Source: JAMLIN01 sp964476625
Lineage (GTDB): Bacteria > Pseudomonadota > Gammaproteobacteria > Burkholderiales > Burkholderiaceae_E
Length of the DNA stretch: 64,000 bases
Assembly (NCBI GenBank): GCA_964476625.1
Contig: CAYZBJ010000003.1
Location: 38,985-102,984, forward strand
Reading direction: 5' to 3'
A program made the translations under genes and the position numbers. How positions within the stretch are numbered: position 1 is the stretch's first letter; each line of letters starts with the position of its first letter. The notes under the pieces are model-generated. The model made no database searches, was not told the DNA's origin, and worked only from the letters and a program-made list of their open reading frames with translations. Below are positions 15,566 to 23,862 of the stretch, piece after piece.

Positions 15566-17707
15566 ATGAACGACCGTACCGATCCCGCCCTGCTCGAAGC
15601 AGGTGACCTCGCCCTGCCCGCGCCCGCCGCCGCATCCTGGCTGGCCACCCTCAATCCGGCCCAGCGCGAGGCAGCGGGCTGGGGTGGGCCGGGCGCCGAT
15701 GGCCGGTTCCGCGCCGGCCCGCAACTCGTCATCGCCGGGGCCGGCACCGGCAAGACGGCCATGCTCGCGCACCGGGTTGCGCACCTCGTGGTCGCGGGCG
15801 TCGCCCCCGAGCGCATCGCGTTGCTCACCTTTTCACGGCGCGCGGCGCAGGAGATGATCCGCCGGGCCGAATCCCTGGTCGGCAAGGCGCTTGCCGAACG
15901 CGCCGGCGGCCAGGGTCGCATCGCGATCCGCCTGCCCTGGGCGGGCACTTTCCACGCCATCGGCGCGCGCCTGCTGCGCGAACACGCCGCGCGAATCGGG
16001 CTCGACCCCGCCTTCGGCATCCTCGACCGGAGCGATGCCGCCGACCTGCTCGACCAGGTCCGCCATGAACAGGAGCTGTCCTCGCAGCGGCGCCGTTTCC
16101 CCCGCAAGGAGACCTGCCTGGGCATCTACTCGTTCGCGGTCAATACCGGCTGGCCGCTCGAGCGAGTCCTGCAGGAGAACTTTCCCTGGTGCCTCGAATG
16201 GGCCGGGGAGCTCCGTGGCCTGTTTCGCGGCTATGTCGAGCGCAAGCTGGAACACGGCGTACTCGACTACGACGACCTGCTGCTCTGGTGGGACGCCGCC
16301 CTGGCCGACCGGGCGCTGGCCGAGGAGATCGGCGAGCGCTTCGACCATGTCCTGGTCGACGAGTACCAGGACACCAATGCGCTGCAGGCGCGCATCCTGC
16401 TCGCCATGAAACCCGACGGCGAAGGCCTCACCGTGGTCGGCGACGATGCCCAGTCCATCTACGCTTTCCGCGCCGCCGAGGTCGACAACATCCTCGGCTT
16501 CCCAGCCTGCTTCGACCCGCCGGCGCGGCAGGTCACGCTCACCACGAACTACCGCTCGCGCCAGCCGATCCTCGACCTCGCCAACACACTGATCGCCGAA
16601 GGCGAACGCCAGTATCCGCGCAGCCTGCAGGCGCATCGCGGCGGCGCCGCGGCGATGCCGCGGCTGGTCACCGTGCTCGACGACCGGGCGCAGAGCGACT
16701 GGCTGATCGACGAGGTCCTGCGCCAGCGCGAAGCGGGGGTCGACCTGCGCCGGCAGGCTGTGCTGTTTCGCACCGCCTGGCACAGCGACGCACTCGAGAT
16801 CGAGCTGGTGCGGCGCAACGTCCCCTTCGTGAAGTACGGCGGCCTGAAGTTCCTCGAATCAGCCCACGTCAAGGACCTGCTCGCCGTCATGCGCTGGGCC
16901 GACAACCCGCGCAACGGCATCGCCGCCTTCCGCACCCTGCAACTGCTGCCGGGCATCGGCCCGGCCCATGCGCAAAGGCTCTTCGAGCAGGTCGCCGGCA
17001 ATGCCGGGCGCTTCGACACGCTCGCCGACGCCGATGCGCCGGCCGCCGCCGGCGATGCCTGGCCCGCCCTGGTCGACCTGCTACACCGCCTGGCCGCGCC
17101 GGACGCTGCCTGGCCGGCGCAGGTCGAGCCCGTGCGCCGCTGGTACCAGCCCCTGCTGGAAGCGCGCTTCGACGATGCCGCCGTACGCGCTGCCGACCTC
17201 GACATGCTGGTCGCCGTGGCCGGCCAGTTCGACTCCCGCGAACGCTTCCTCACCGAACTCACCCTCGACCCGCCGCAGGCGAGCGGCGACCTCGCCGGCG
17301 ACCCGCTGCTCGACGAGGACTTCCTCGTCCTCTCGACGGTGCATTCGGCCAAGGGCCGCGAATGGGACGGCGTCTACCTGATCAACGTCGCCGACGGCAG
17401 CTTTCCCAATGAGTACGCCACCGGCGACGCCGCCGCCATCGAGGAGGAGCGCCGGCTGCTCTATGTCGGCATCACCCGGGCGCGCGACAGCCTGTGCCTG
17501 GTCGAGCCGCTGCGCTATCGCACCACCCAGCAGCCGCGCCTCGGCGGCGACTACGTCCATGGCGCGCGCAGCCGCTTCCTGACGCCGGCGGTGCTGGCCA
17601 GGCTCGACGCCACGCCGCTGGCCTCGCGCGCCGACGCCGGCCCGGTGCCGCGGGCGCGCGGCGGCCCGGCCGTCGATGTCGCGGCGCGACTGCGGGCGCG
17701 CTGGTGA
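15566..17707 (+). CDS. UvrD/Rep/PcrA-family ATP-dependent DNA helicase
   Basis: A 713-residue superfamily-1A helicase with all main motifs: Q-motif region LNPAQREA; Walker A AGAGTGKT near residue 60; Walker B VLVDEYQDTN; motif III GDDAQSIYAFRAA; motif IV TTNYRSRQPI; motif V STVHSAKGREWDGVYL; motif VI EEERRLLYVGITRARDSL. It unwinds DNA 3' to 5'. The C-terminal tail is short and ends with VDVAARLRARW. The first 30 residues before the Q-motif are a poorly conserved extension. It stands alone between the TRAP operon (divergent) and a gene-free repeat region. Whether it is the main UvrD or an extra paralogue cannot be told here. Confidence 0.95.
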   Translation: MNDRTDPALLEAGDLALPAPAAASWLATLNPAQREAAGWGGPGADGRFRAGPQLVIAGAGTGKTAMLAHRVAHLVVAGVAPERIALLTFSRRAAQEMIRRAESLVGKALAERAGGQGRIAIRLPWAGTFHAIGARLLREHAARIGLDPAFGILDRSDAADLLDQVRHEQELSSQRRRFPRKETCLGIYSFAVNTGWPLERVLQENFPWCLEWAGELRGLFRGYVERKLEHGVLDYDDLLLWWDAALADRALAEEIGERFDHVLVDEYQDTNALQARILLAMKPDGEGLTVVGDDAQSIYAFRAAEVDNILGFPACFDPPARQVTLTTNYRSRQPILDLANTLIAEGERQYPRSLQAHRGGAAAMPRLVTVLDDRAQSDWLIDEVLRQREAGVDLRRQAVLFRTAWHSDALEIELVRRNVPFVKYGGLKFLESAHVKDLLAVMRWADNPRNGIAAFRTLQLLPGIGPAHAQRLFEQVAGNAGRFDTLADADAPAAAGDAWPALVDLLHRLAAPDAAWPAQVEPVRRWYQPLLEARFDDAAVRAADLDMLVAVAGQFDSRERFLTELTLDPPQASGDLAGDPLLDEDFLVLSTVHSAKGREWDGVYLINVADGSFPNEYATGDAAAIEEERRLLYVGITRARDSLCLVEPLRYRTTQQPRLGGDYVHGARSRFLTPAVLARLDATPLASRADAGPVPRARGGPAVDVAARLRARW

Positions 17708-17872
17708 GGCGTCGCGGCAGGCAAGCGATCGCAGGCTCCATTCAGGGGCGCCGCGGCAAACATCCGTCGTCGCCTGCGGTTTTCCGGAGGCGCCGCGCCA
17801 GGCGACCGTCGTCGTGGCTCATACCGGGGCGGTCGGCTGCGCCGACTGCACTGCGGTGCTCGGTCGCGAGGC

Positions 17873-17894
17873 GCGCGCAGAACTCGCTGCGCGC
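17873..17894. repeat. GC-rich hairpin
   Basis: GCGCGCAG (17873-17880) pairs with CTGCGCGC (17887-17894) around a 6-base loop. There is no T-tract on either side. It may help end transcription of the helicase gene, but chance is possible in such GC-rich DNA. Confidence 0.35.
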
Positions 17895-18205
17895 TCCTTC
17901 GGCGCGCTACGCTCGGACAGGCTGCGCGAGTCGGAAGTGGAAGCGGCCATGCTACGCATGACCGCCGCCCCGCGCCCTGCGCGCCTCGCCGCCCCGGAAA
18001 TCGCCCCGCCGCCGGCCACCTGCCGCGGCGTTGAGACGTTCCGGGACTTCGCCGCAGATTGCCTGCGCCACGACAAAGGCGACTGCGGCCGCGGCGCGCA
18101 GCGACTGGTGTGGCGCCGAGAAGCGCAGCGAGACTGACGCGCGCCGACAGGCGCGGGGCTGGCTCGCGAGCATCGCAGGACGACGGCGAAGCCGGCCGCC
18201 ACACT

Positions 18206-18346
18206 GGAGCGTAGCGACGTGGTCGCAGGCGCCTTTGAAACGGACAAGCGTCGGAGCGGCGCGACGTGGTCGCAGGCGACTTTGCCACGGAAAAGCGTCG
18301 GAGCGGCGCGACGTGGTCGCAGGCGACCTTGACACGAACCGCCCGG
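18206..18346. repeat. Three tandem 47-bp repeats
   Basis: Units begin at 18206, 18253 and 18300. They share a nearly invariant centre (GACGTGGTCGCAGGCG) in all three. Units 1 and 2 are also similar through their 3' ends, and unit 3 diverges in its last 10 bases. They are directly adjacent, with no spacers, so this is not a CRISPR array. Confidence 0.8.
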
Positions 18347-18374
18347 AAGGCGCGAGAAGAGGCGCCGCAGGCGG

Positions 18375-18926
18375 TTACGCCGAAGCCGCCCGCCGGCGCG
18401 CCAGCGCCCCGATCACGATCGCCGCGAGCAGCGACATCCACAGCTTGCCGACCACCTGCCCCGGCAGGTAGGCGAACGAGCCGAACGCGATGCCGAGGAA
18501 CAGCGCACTGTCGACGATGGCGCCGGCCACCCCCGACGCCAGGATCGCGCCGGCGGGATAGCGACGGCGCAGTGGCGCGTAGACCGCGAAGTCGGCGAGC
18601 TCGGACACCAGGAAGGCGGCGCCGGAGGCGACCACCAGGGCCGGGGGCGCAAGCAGGGTCGACAGGGCGGTGCCCGCGAGAATCGCGGCCAGCGCCCAGC
18701 GGGCGCCGAGGCTGGCGTGGATCGCATCGCGCAGCACCAGGGCGAGCCCGATGACGAGCACGCCGCTGGGCGCCATCAGCCCGGGCGCGACCGGCACCAG
18801 GCAGGGGCCGTCGGGGACACAGGTCGTGCCGACATGCTGGATCAGCCAGTTGGCCGCGGGAATCGTCGCGATGAAAGCCGCGAGCCACAGGAAGCGCAGT
18901 GGCCGGGTCGCCGGTTCGATGTTCAT
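18375..18926 (-). CDS. VUT-family queuosine precursor transporter (YhhQ-like)
   Basis: A 183-residue inner-membrane protein with about five hydrophobic segments. Family features are the early AANWL, the central MAPSGVLVIGLALVLRDAIH, and SELADFAVYAPLRRR followed by ASGVAGAIVDSALFLGIAFGS. YhhQ/VUT proteins import 7-deazaguanine precursors of queuosine. queC lies directly upstream on the same strand (33-base gap), which supports the call and suggests the cell both makes and salvages preQ0/preQ1. Exact substrate preference is inferred. Confidence 0.8.
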   Translation of the reverse strand: MNIEPATRPLRFLWLAAFIATIPAANWLIQHVGTTCVPDGPCLVPVAPGLMAPSGVLVIGLALVLRDAIHASLGARWALAAILAGTALSTLLAPPALVVASGAAFLVSELADFAVYAPLRRRYPAGAILASGVAGAIVDSALFLGIAFGSFAYLPGQVVGKLWMSLLAAIVIGALARRRAASA

Positions 18927-18959
18927 GACGGGTTCGAGTATTCGGGGGGAAGAAGGCGT

Positions 18960-19697
18960 TCAGGAATGGCCGGGCGCATCGCCCTGGCCGGGGGCGCGGA
19001 ATGCGCGCCAGCCGGCGGCGCGCAGTTCGCAGGCGGGACAGGCGCCGCAACCGTAGCCCCATTCATGGCGATGCTCGCGATCGCCGAGGTAGCAGGTATG
19101 GGTCGACTCGACGACCAGCTCGAGCAGCCGCTCGCCACCGAGGCCACGGGCGAGTTCCCAGGTCGCGGCCTTGTCGATCCACATCAGCGGCGTCTCGATC
19201 CGCAGCCGCGTATCCATGCCGAGGTTGAGTGCGACCTGCATCGCCTTGACGGTATCGTCGCGGCAATCCGGGTAGCCCGAGAAATCGGTCTCGCAGACCC
19301 CCGTGACCAGGACGCCGAGCCCGCGGCGATAGGCGATCGCCGCCGCCAGTGTCAGGAACATGAGGTTGCGGCCCGGCACGAAGGTGTCGGGCAACCCGGC
19401 CTCGCCCATCGCGATCGCACGGTCGCGGGTCAGGGAGGTATCGCTGATCTCGCCCAGCACCGAGAGATCGAGCAGGTGGTCCGCGCCGAGGCGCGCCGCC
19501 CATTGCGGGAAGCCTGCCGCGATCGCCTGGCGCAGGGGTTCGCGGCGCTCGAGCTCGACCGCATGACGCTGGCCGTAGGCGAAGCCGACCGTCTCGACGT
19601 GGGCGAAGCCGGCCAGCGCCCAGGCGAGACAGGTCGTCGAGTCCTGCCCCCCGGAGAACAGCACCAGGGCGCCGGCGGATGGGTCGTGATCGCGCAT
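18960..19697 (-). CDS. queC: 7-cyano-7-deazaguanine synthase
   Basis: A 245-residue enzyme converting 7-carboxy-7-deazaguanine to preQ0 with ATP and ammonia in queuosine biosynthesis. The PP-loop SGGQDST lies near residue 15. The family strand PGRNLMFLTLAAA follows. The zinc-binding cluster near the C-terminus (CYLGDREH, then CGACPAC) is complete. The ATG at 19697 was chosen because it lies shortly before the conserved ALVLFSGG strand. The same frame stays open for 270 more codons upstream, but that stretch is antisense to the phasin gene and is not coding. Confidence 0.95.
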   Translation of the reverse strand: MRDHDPSAGALVLFSGGQDSTTCLAWALAGFAHVETVGFAYGQRHAVELERREPLRQAIAAGFPQWAARLGADHLLDLSVLGEISDTSLTRDRAIAMGEAGLPDTFVPGRNLMFLTLAAAIAYRRGLGVLVTGVCETDFSGYPDCRDDTVKAMQVALNLGMDTRLRIETPLMWIDKAATWELARGLGGERLLELVVESTHTCYLGDREHRHEWGYGCGACPACELRAAGWRAFRAPGQGDAPGHS

Positions 19698-19778
19698 GCG
19701 CGTATTGTGCCTCGTCGCCGCAGCGGCGCTGCCGCGGCGAACGGGCCGGCGGCCGGCACGCGAGGCCGGAAATCTCAA

Positions 19779-19848
19779 TGCTGCGCTGCACAATTTGTAC
19801 TTGACAACACTGGCCGATAGGTTCACAATTCGATTGTGCAATGCAGCA
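19779..19848. promoter_or_regulatory. Mirror-image 16-bp operators bracketing the phasin promoter
   Basis: TGCTGC-GC-TGCACAAT at 19779-19794 and the reverse complement of TGCTGC-AT-TGCACAAT at 19833-19848 agree at 14 of 16 positions. They lie on opposite sides of the promoter. The TGC/GCA-rich character recalls published PhaR sites before phasin genes. PhaR is the PHB-responsive repressor, which would leave this DNA when polymer granules form. That link is inference, and no phaR gene is in the window. Confidence 0.6.
19801..19829 (+). promoter_or_regulatory. Sigma-70-type promoter of the phasin gene
   Basis: TTGACA (19801-19806, perfect -35) and CACAAT (19824-19829, 4 of 6) are separated by exactly 17 bases. 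They lie about 100 bases before the phasin ATG. The promoter sits wholly between the two operator-like arms. Confidence 0.65.
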
Positions 19849-19931
19849 ATTCCCATTGGGGTCTTGCGAACACATCCCGGGCGTCGAGTCGCATCCAGCG
19901 GCATTAGCGCCCCACACACGGAGCCAATGCC

Positions 19932-20462
19932 ATGACCAAGCCCACCGAACAGTTCGCCAAGATGCAGGCCGACCAGGCCCGCAACCTCGGCACCGCAGCC
20001 ACCCGCACCCTGGAAGGCTTCCAGAAGCTGGCCGAACTGAACCTCCAGACCGCGCGCGCCTCGATGGAAGCGAGCGGCGAACAGATCCGCGAACTGCTGG
20101 CCGCGCGTGACGTCAAGACCCTGACCGAGCTGGTGACCAGCTACAGCAAGCCCCAACCGGACGCCTTCAAGGCCTACGCCCAGGCCGTCTACGCGATCTC
20201 GCGCGAAACCGGCAGCGAACTGGCCAGCATCGTCGAGGAGCAGGTCGCCGAAAGCCAGCGCCAGCTCTACTCGGCCGTCGAGGAACTCGCCGCCAAGGCG
20301 CCCGCCGGCAGCGAAGGCGCGGTCGCCTTCACCCGCCAGGTGCTGGCCGCGTCGAGCACCGCCTACGAGCAGCTGAACAAGGCGGCCCGCCAATTCACCC
20401 AGATGGCCGATTCGACGGTCAGCGGCGAAGCCCAGGGCGCCCGGCCGACCCGTCGCAAATAA
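19932..20462 (+). CDS. phaP: Phasin family protein (PHA granule-associated)
   Basis: A 176-residue, mostly helical, Ala/Gln/Glu-rich protein with no signal peptide. It matches the phasin_2 pattern: an N-terminal EQFAKMQADQARN helix, then EGFQKLAELNLQTARASME and a long amphipathic helix with FKAYAQAVYAISRETGSEL. Phasins coat polyhydroxyalkanoate granules in the cytoplasm and control their number and size. It has its own strong-looking promoter with paired operators and ends before the long hairpin at 20536. The C-terminal basic tail (PTRRK) is typical of granule proteins that also touch DNA, though that role is not shown here. Confidence 0.92.
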   Translation: MTKPTEQFAKMQADQARNLGTAATRTLEGFQKLAELNLQTARASMEASGEQIRELLAARDVKTLTELVTSYSKPQPDAFKAYAQAVYAISRETGSELASIVEEQVAESQRQLYSAVEELAAKAPAGSEGAVAFTRQVLAASSTAYEQLNKAARQFTQMADSTVSGEAQGARPTRRK

Positions 20463-20535
20463 GCCGCGGACCGCAGGGCACGCCCCTGCAGGACGCCGCC
20501 AGGGCATCGAACACGCGTCGGCACACGCCGGCGCG

Positions 20536-20595
20536 GGAAAATGGGGTCAGACACCATTTTCCCGTTTGGGGAAATGGTGTCTGACCCCATTTTCC
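20536..20595. repeat. Long palindromic repeat, 28-bp stem (second copy of the 8024 family)
   Basis: Bases 20536-20563 pair with 20568-20595 with a single G-U-type position and a 4-base loop. The core ATGGGGTCAGAC is shared with 8024-8081. It sits between the phasin stop (20462) and the TerB-gene stop (20609), again a convergent junction. A two-way terminator function is likely. Confidence 0.85.
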
Positions 20596-20608
20596 TCCAG
20601 GGGGCCCT

Positions 20609-21073
20609 TCACGGGTTCCCGGCTTCGCGGGCGCGGCGCTGGGCAGCGACGTAGTCGCCGTGGGCGATGTGCAGCAGGTCGGCGATACGGCGCATGAGGT
20701 GCCGCTCGTGCGCGCTGATCTCGCCATCGGCGTACGCCACCTGCCACATCATCTCGATCACGCGCACCTTCTGTGGCGCGTCGTAGTGCCGGTTCACCAG
20801 CGAGGTGAACTGGAAGTAGTCGTTGGCCTGGCGCGACTGCTCGTCGGCGAGCGCGAGCAGTTCGATCGCCTCGACTTCCGACAGGCCGCCATGCTGGCGC
20901 AAGGCCGCCAGCACCCGCTCGCGCTCGCGCTCGTCGAGCACGGCGTCGATCCGCATCGTCTCGACCAGCAAGGCCGCGGTGGCCAGCAACAGGCGGCGCT
21001 CGTCGGTCGCGCTCGACGCGGAGGCATCGGGCGCGAGCTGCTGGTGGAAGAATCGTGCGATGGCCTCGATCAT
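20609..21073 (-). CDS. TerB-like (tellurite-resistance-type) protein
   Basis: A 154-residue cytoplasmic helical protein of the TerB/DjlA-N superfamily. The typical acidic metal-type motif appears twice as internal repeats: RIDAVLDERERERV near residue 45 and YADGEISAHERHLMRRI near residue 120. Such proteins are commonly tied to envelope stress and metal or phage responses, but the molecular function is not settled. Its start overlaps the stop of the NERD helicase gene by 4 bases (ATGA), so the two are translationally coupled. Confidence 0.8.
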   Translation of the reverse strand: MIEAIARFFHQQLAPDASASSATDERRLLLATAALLVETMRIDAVLDERERERVLAALRQHGGLSEVEAIELLALADEQSRQANDYFQFTSLVNRHYDAPQKVRVIEMMWQVAYADGEISAHERHLMRRIADLLHIAHGDYVAAQRRAREAGNP

Positions 21074-22791
21074 GCCGGTGTGCTCCCTGCGGGTTGGCGC
21101 GCGTCGGCCGCGCCCGGCAACGCGAGCTCCCGGGCTGCCCGCGTGGACAGCACGACGGTGAGCCGCATCGACGCGCGGGTCATGCCGACGAACAGCTTGC
21201 GCGCCGCGGCCGCATCGAAGCTCTCGAAGTCGACCTCGGTGAGGATCACGCAGGGCGCGCTCTGACCCTTGAAACGATAGACCGAATCGATCAGCAGATC
21301 ACCCTCCCGATATTCGGGATTGCCGAAAATATCGTAACGACCTGCAAATGCCTGCAGGCGATGGGGGCCGAGTGTTCCCGCGCCGAGCAGTTGCGAGCGG
21401 CTGCGGCCGGCCCAGGTGACGAGGACGATGTCCTGCTTGCGAAATCCGGCCCGCAACGCGCCCGTGATCGCGCGCTTGGTGGCATCGAGCATGCCGTCGG
21501 CATCCTCGTAGCAGAGGTACTCGACCTCGGCGCCGTCGACCGGGCTCTCGGCCTGCAGGCCCGGCACCGCGTCCTCGCCGAGCAGCTCGCGCAGGGCGCG
21601 CACGACGCTGCGCGGACTGCGGTAGTTGGCCGGCGCGCGCATCACCGTCCAGCCCTCGGCCTCGAAGGGCTCGCGGCCATACAGGTTCTGCATCGGGTCC
21701 TCGAGCCAGTAGACCCGCGCCTCGTCGCGATCGCCGACCAGGCGAAACAGGTCTTCGCGCCAGCTCGCGGCGAAGTCCTGGCCTTCGTCGACGACCAGGT
21801 CGTCGACCATCTCGCGCGCATCGATGGGCAGCGCCGCCGCCTCGCGCTCCATCCGGGCGAAGCTGTCGGCCCCGCCGAATTCGACCGCATGACCGGCATT
21901 GCGCAGGCGGCGCTCGCACCACTGGTGATAGGTGAACACCCGGGACGGATCCGGCGCGATCTCGCGCAGGTGGTCGGCCAGCGGCCGGTTGAAGCAGACA
22001 TAGAGCGCCCGCCGCTCGTCGCGGGCGGCATCCTCGAGCAGGGCCAGGGCGAGCTGGGTCTTGCCGCTGCCGGCGGTGCCCACCACCCGCAGGCGCAGCG
22101 CCCGCGCCTCGAGCCGGCGCGCCCAGGTCGCCAGCCCGCCCGACAGGCGGGTGACGAGGGCCTCGGCGCGCGAAAGCAGCGCGCTCACGTCGGGCACCAG
22201 TTCGAGCTCGTTGGCGAAGAAGCGCCGCAGGCGCGCCACCAGCTCGGGGCGCTCGGGCTCGGCCAGCGGCAGTTCGCCGGGTTCGTCGCGGCGCCCGAGT
22301 TGGAGCAGCTCGCGCACCCGCCTGGCGACCCCGTCGCTGGCGCGCGAATCGACGATCTGGGCCGGATCGAGGCCAGCGCTGCCCGGCTCGCGCACGGCGT
22401 AGTCGGGGCAGTAGAGCAGGTAGTCGATCGCCGGCAGCTCGCCGCCGGTGACCGGCGCGAGGCGCTTGCGCAGGGCATCGAGCGTGCGGTCGAGCTCGAG
22501 CCGGATGTTGCGACGGCCGCCCACGTGCCGCTTGAACAGGCCTTCGGCGGTCTCGTCGAGGAACCCGGTCTTCTGCTCGACCAGCAGCAGCCGCCCCGAG
22601 GGTGCGATGACGACGAAGTCGATCTCGCCGATCGCGGCGAAGCCGCGCTCGACCCGGGTCCAGTGCACCCCATGGAAGACCGTCACCGAATCGGGCAGCC
22701 CGGCCTCGAGCCGCCCGAGCGTCTCGAGCTCGCGCGCCGCCGCCCCGGTCGCCTCGACCGCCCGCCAGTCGCTCGGCAGAATCCTGGCCAT
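21070..22791 (-). CDS. NERD-domain nuclease fused to a superfamily-1 helicase
   Basis: A 573-residue protein. The N-terminal 130 residues resemble a NERD nuclease domain with a PD-(D/E)xK core: the acidic GEIDFVVI, then LLLVEQKTG giving E-x-K. The remainder is a UvrD-like motor with Walker A VGTAGSGKTQ, Walker B DLVVDEGQDF, ANYRSPRSVVRAL, and the motif V/VI region YRFKGQSAPCVIL and VGMTRASMRL. A fused nuclease-helicase suggests DNA processing or repair, and some such fusions act in phage defence. It starts one base after the DMT transporter gene and is coupled to terB. Biological role unknown. Confidence 0.85.
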   Translation of the reverse strand: MARILPSDWRAVEATGAAARELETLGRLEAGLPDSVTVFHGVHWTRVERGFAAIGEIDFVVIAPSGRLLLVEQKTGFLDETAEGLFKRHVGGRRNIRLELDRTLDALRKRLAPVTGGELPAIDYLLYCPDYAVREPGSAGLDPAQIVDSRASDGVARRVRELLQLGRRDEPGELPLAEPERPELVARLRRFFANELELVPDVSALLSRAEALVTRLSGGLATWARRLEARALRLRVVGTAGSGKTQLALALLEDAARDERRALYVCFNRPLADHLREIAPDPSRVFTYHQWCERRLRNAGHAVEFGGADSFARMEREAAALPIDAREMVDDLVVDEGQDFAASWREDLFRLVGDRDEARVYWLEDPMQNLYGREPFEAEGWTVMRAPANYRSPRSVVRALRELLGEDAVPGLQAESPVDGAEVEYLCYEDADGMLDATKRAITGALRAGFRKQDIVLVTWAGRSRSQLLGAGTLGPHRLQAFAGRYDIFGNPEYREGDLLIDSVYRFKGQSAPCVILTEVDFESFDAAAARKLFVGMTRASMRLTVVLSTRAARELALPGAADARQPAGSTPA

Positions 22792-22792
22792 C

Positions 22793-23725
22793 TCAACGAC
22801 CCGGCTGGCCGGCGCGCGCCTCGTGGCGCGCCACCGCAGCCACGGCGACGACGATCACCGCGCCGCCGACCAGGGCGGTCGACGCCGGCACGTTGCCGAA
22901 CATCAGGAAGCCGAGCATCGACGACCAGATCAGGTCGAGGAAGCGCACCGACTGCAAGGCGGAAATGTCGACCTTCTCCATGGCGCGGGTGATGCAGTAA
23001 TGCGCGCTGCTGCCGAGGAGCCCGGCGAGCAGGAAGATCGCCCATTGTCGCAGGGTCGGCGGCTCCCAGACCGACAGGGCGAGCGGCAGGGAATAGATCG
23101 TCACCGTGAGGCCCTGCCAGACCACGATCACCGAACTGCGGTCGTAGCGGGTCAGCACCTTGGTGATCAGGAACGAGGCGGCGAAGGCGGGAGCCGCCGC
23201 GAGCATCACCAGGCTCCAGTAGCCACCGCCACCGACCCCGCCCAGGTGCGGCAGGAGCACCACCAGCACGCCGCCGAAGCCCACCAGGGTCGCCAGCCAG
23301 CGGGCGCGGGTGACCTTCTCGCCGAGAAAGAGCGCCGCGCCGATCAGGATGAACAGGGGAATGGTGAAGCCGATCGCGGTGGAGTCGGCCAGCGGCAGGT
23401 TGGGCAGCGCGAGGAAGAACAGCAGGGTGGCGATGGTGTGCGCCGCGCCGCGGATCCACTGGCCACGCATGTTGTTGGGCCAGAAGCTGCGCCAGCCGCC
23501 GCGCCGCATGCCGATCGCGATGACCGGCAGCATCACCACCAGGCCGAAGAACGCGCGCAGGAACTGCGCCTGCATCGAGTGCAACTCGAGCGCCATCAGT
23601 CGCATGACGGCGTTCATCGTCTGCAACGCGATGCCACTGGCGATCGCCCAGAGCAGCGCGACGAGCAGGCGGGACGCCGGCAGGGCGCCTGGCGCCGGGA
23701 TATTCCGGGTGGCAGGATCGGACAC
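22793..23725 (-). CDS. DMT-family (EamA) membrane transporter
   Basis: A 310-residue inner-membrane protein with ten hydrophobic segments in two EamA halves. Marker phrases are MQAQFLRAFFGLVVMLP, LADSTAIGFTIPLFILIGAALFLGEK and SSAHYCITRAMEKVDISALQ. Members export metabolites or amino acids. It is first in a three-gene run with the NERD helicase and terB, but the tight spacing may be only genome compaction. Substrate unknown. Confidence 0.88.
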   Translation of the reverse strand: MSDPATRNIPAPGALPASRLLVALLWAIASGIALQTMNAVMRLMALELHSMQAQFLRAFFGLVVMLPVIAIGMRRGGWRSFWPNNMRGQWIRGAAHTIATLLFFLALPNLPLADSTAIGFTIPLFILIGAALFLGEKVTRARWLATLVGFGGVLVVLLPHLGGVGGGGYWSLVMLAAAPAFAASFLITKVLTRYDRSSVIVVWQGLTVTIYSLPLALSVWEPPTLRQWAIFLLAGLLGSSAHYCITRAMEKVDISALQSVRFLDLIWSSMLGFLMFGNVPASTALVGGAVIVVAVAAVARHEARAGQPGR

Positions 23726-23862
23726 CCGGCGAGTATATGCGGGCCTCGCGAATCGGGTCCGACGCGAGCGCAGCCGGGCCGTGGCGAGGCCGGACTGCGG
23801 AAGACGCGGTTTCCGCTGTCGCGACGCTCGTGTAATCTCAGCGCACTCCCGGAGCCCAATCG

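Larger units (their letters stand above)
17708..18374. other. Gene-free region with repeats between convergent genes
   Basis: 667 bases without a credible gene. Open frames exist on both strands, but their translations are Arg/Ala/Ser-rich low-complexity strings. The period of the tandem repeat (47 bp) is not a multiple of three. The region contains an 8-bp perfect stem with a 6-base loop (17873-17894) and three 47-bp tandem units (18206-18346). It has no transposase, tRNA or phage-like sequence that I can see. Confidence 0.75.

Noticed and set aside
17676..18137. A 153-codon plus-strand frame in the gene-free region
   Set aside because: Repeat-derived, Arg/Ala-rich translation with no ribosome site and no domain, overlapping the helicase end.
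18206..18346. Possible CRISPR array
   Set aside because: The three 47-bp units are directly adjacent, without unique spacers, and there are no cas genes nearby.
20543..20592. Insertion-sequence ends or attachment site
   Set aside because: The palindrome has no enclosed gene and no target duplication, so it is treated as an interspersed repeat or terminator.
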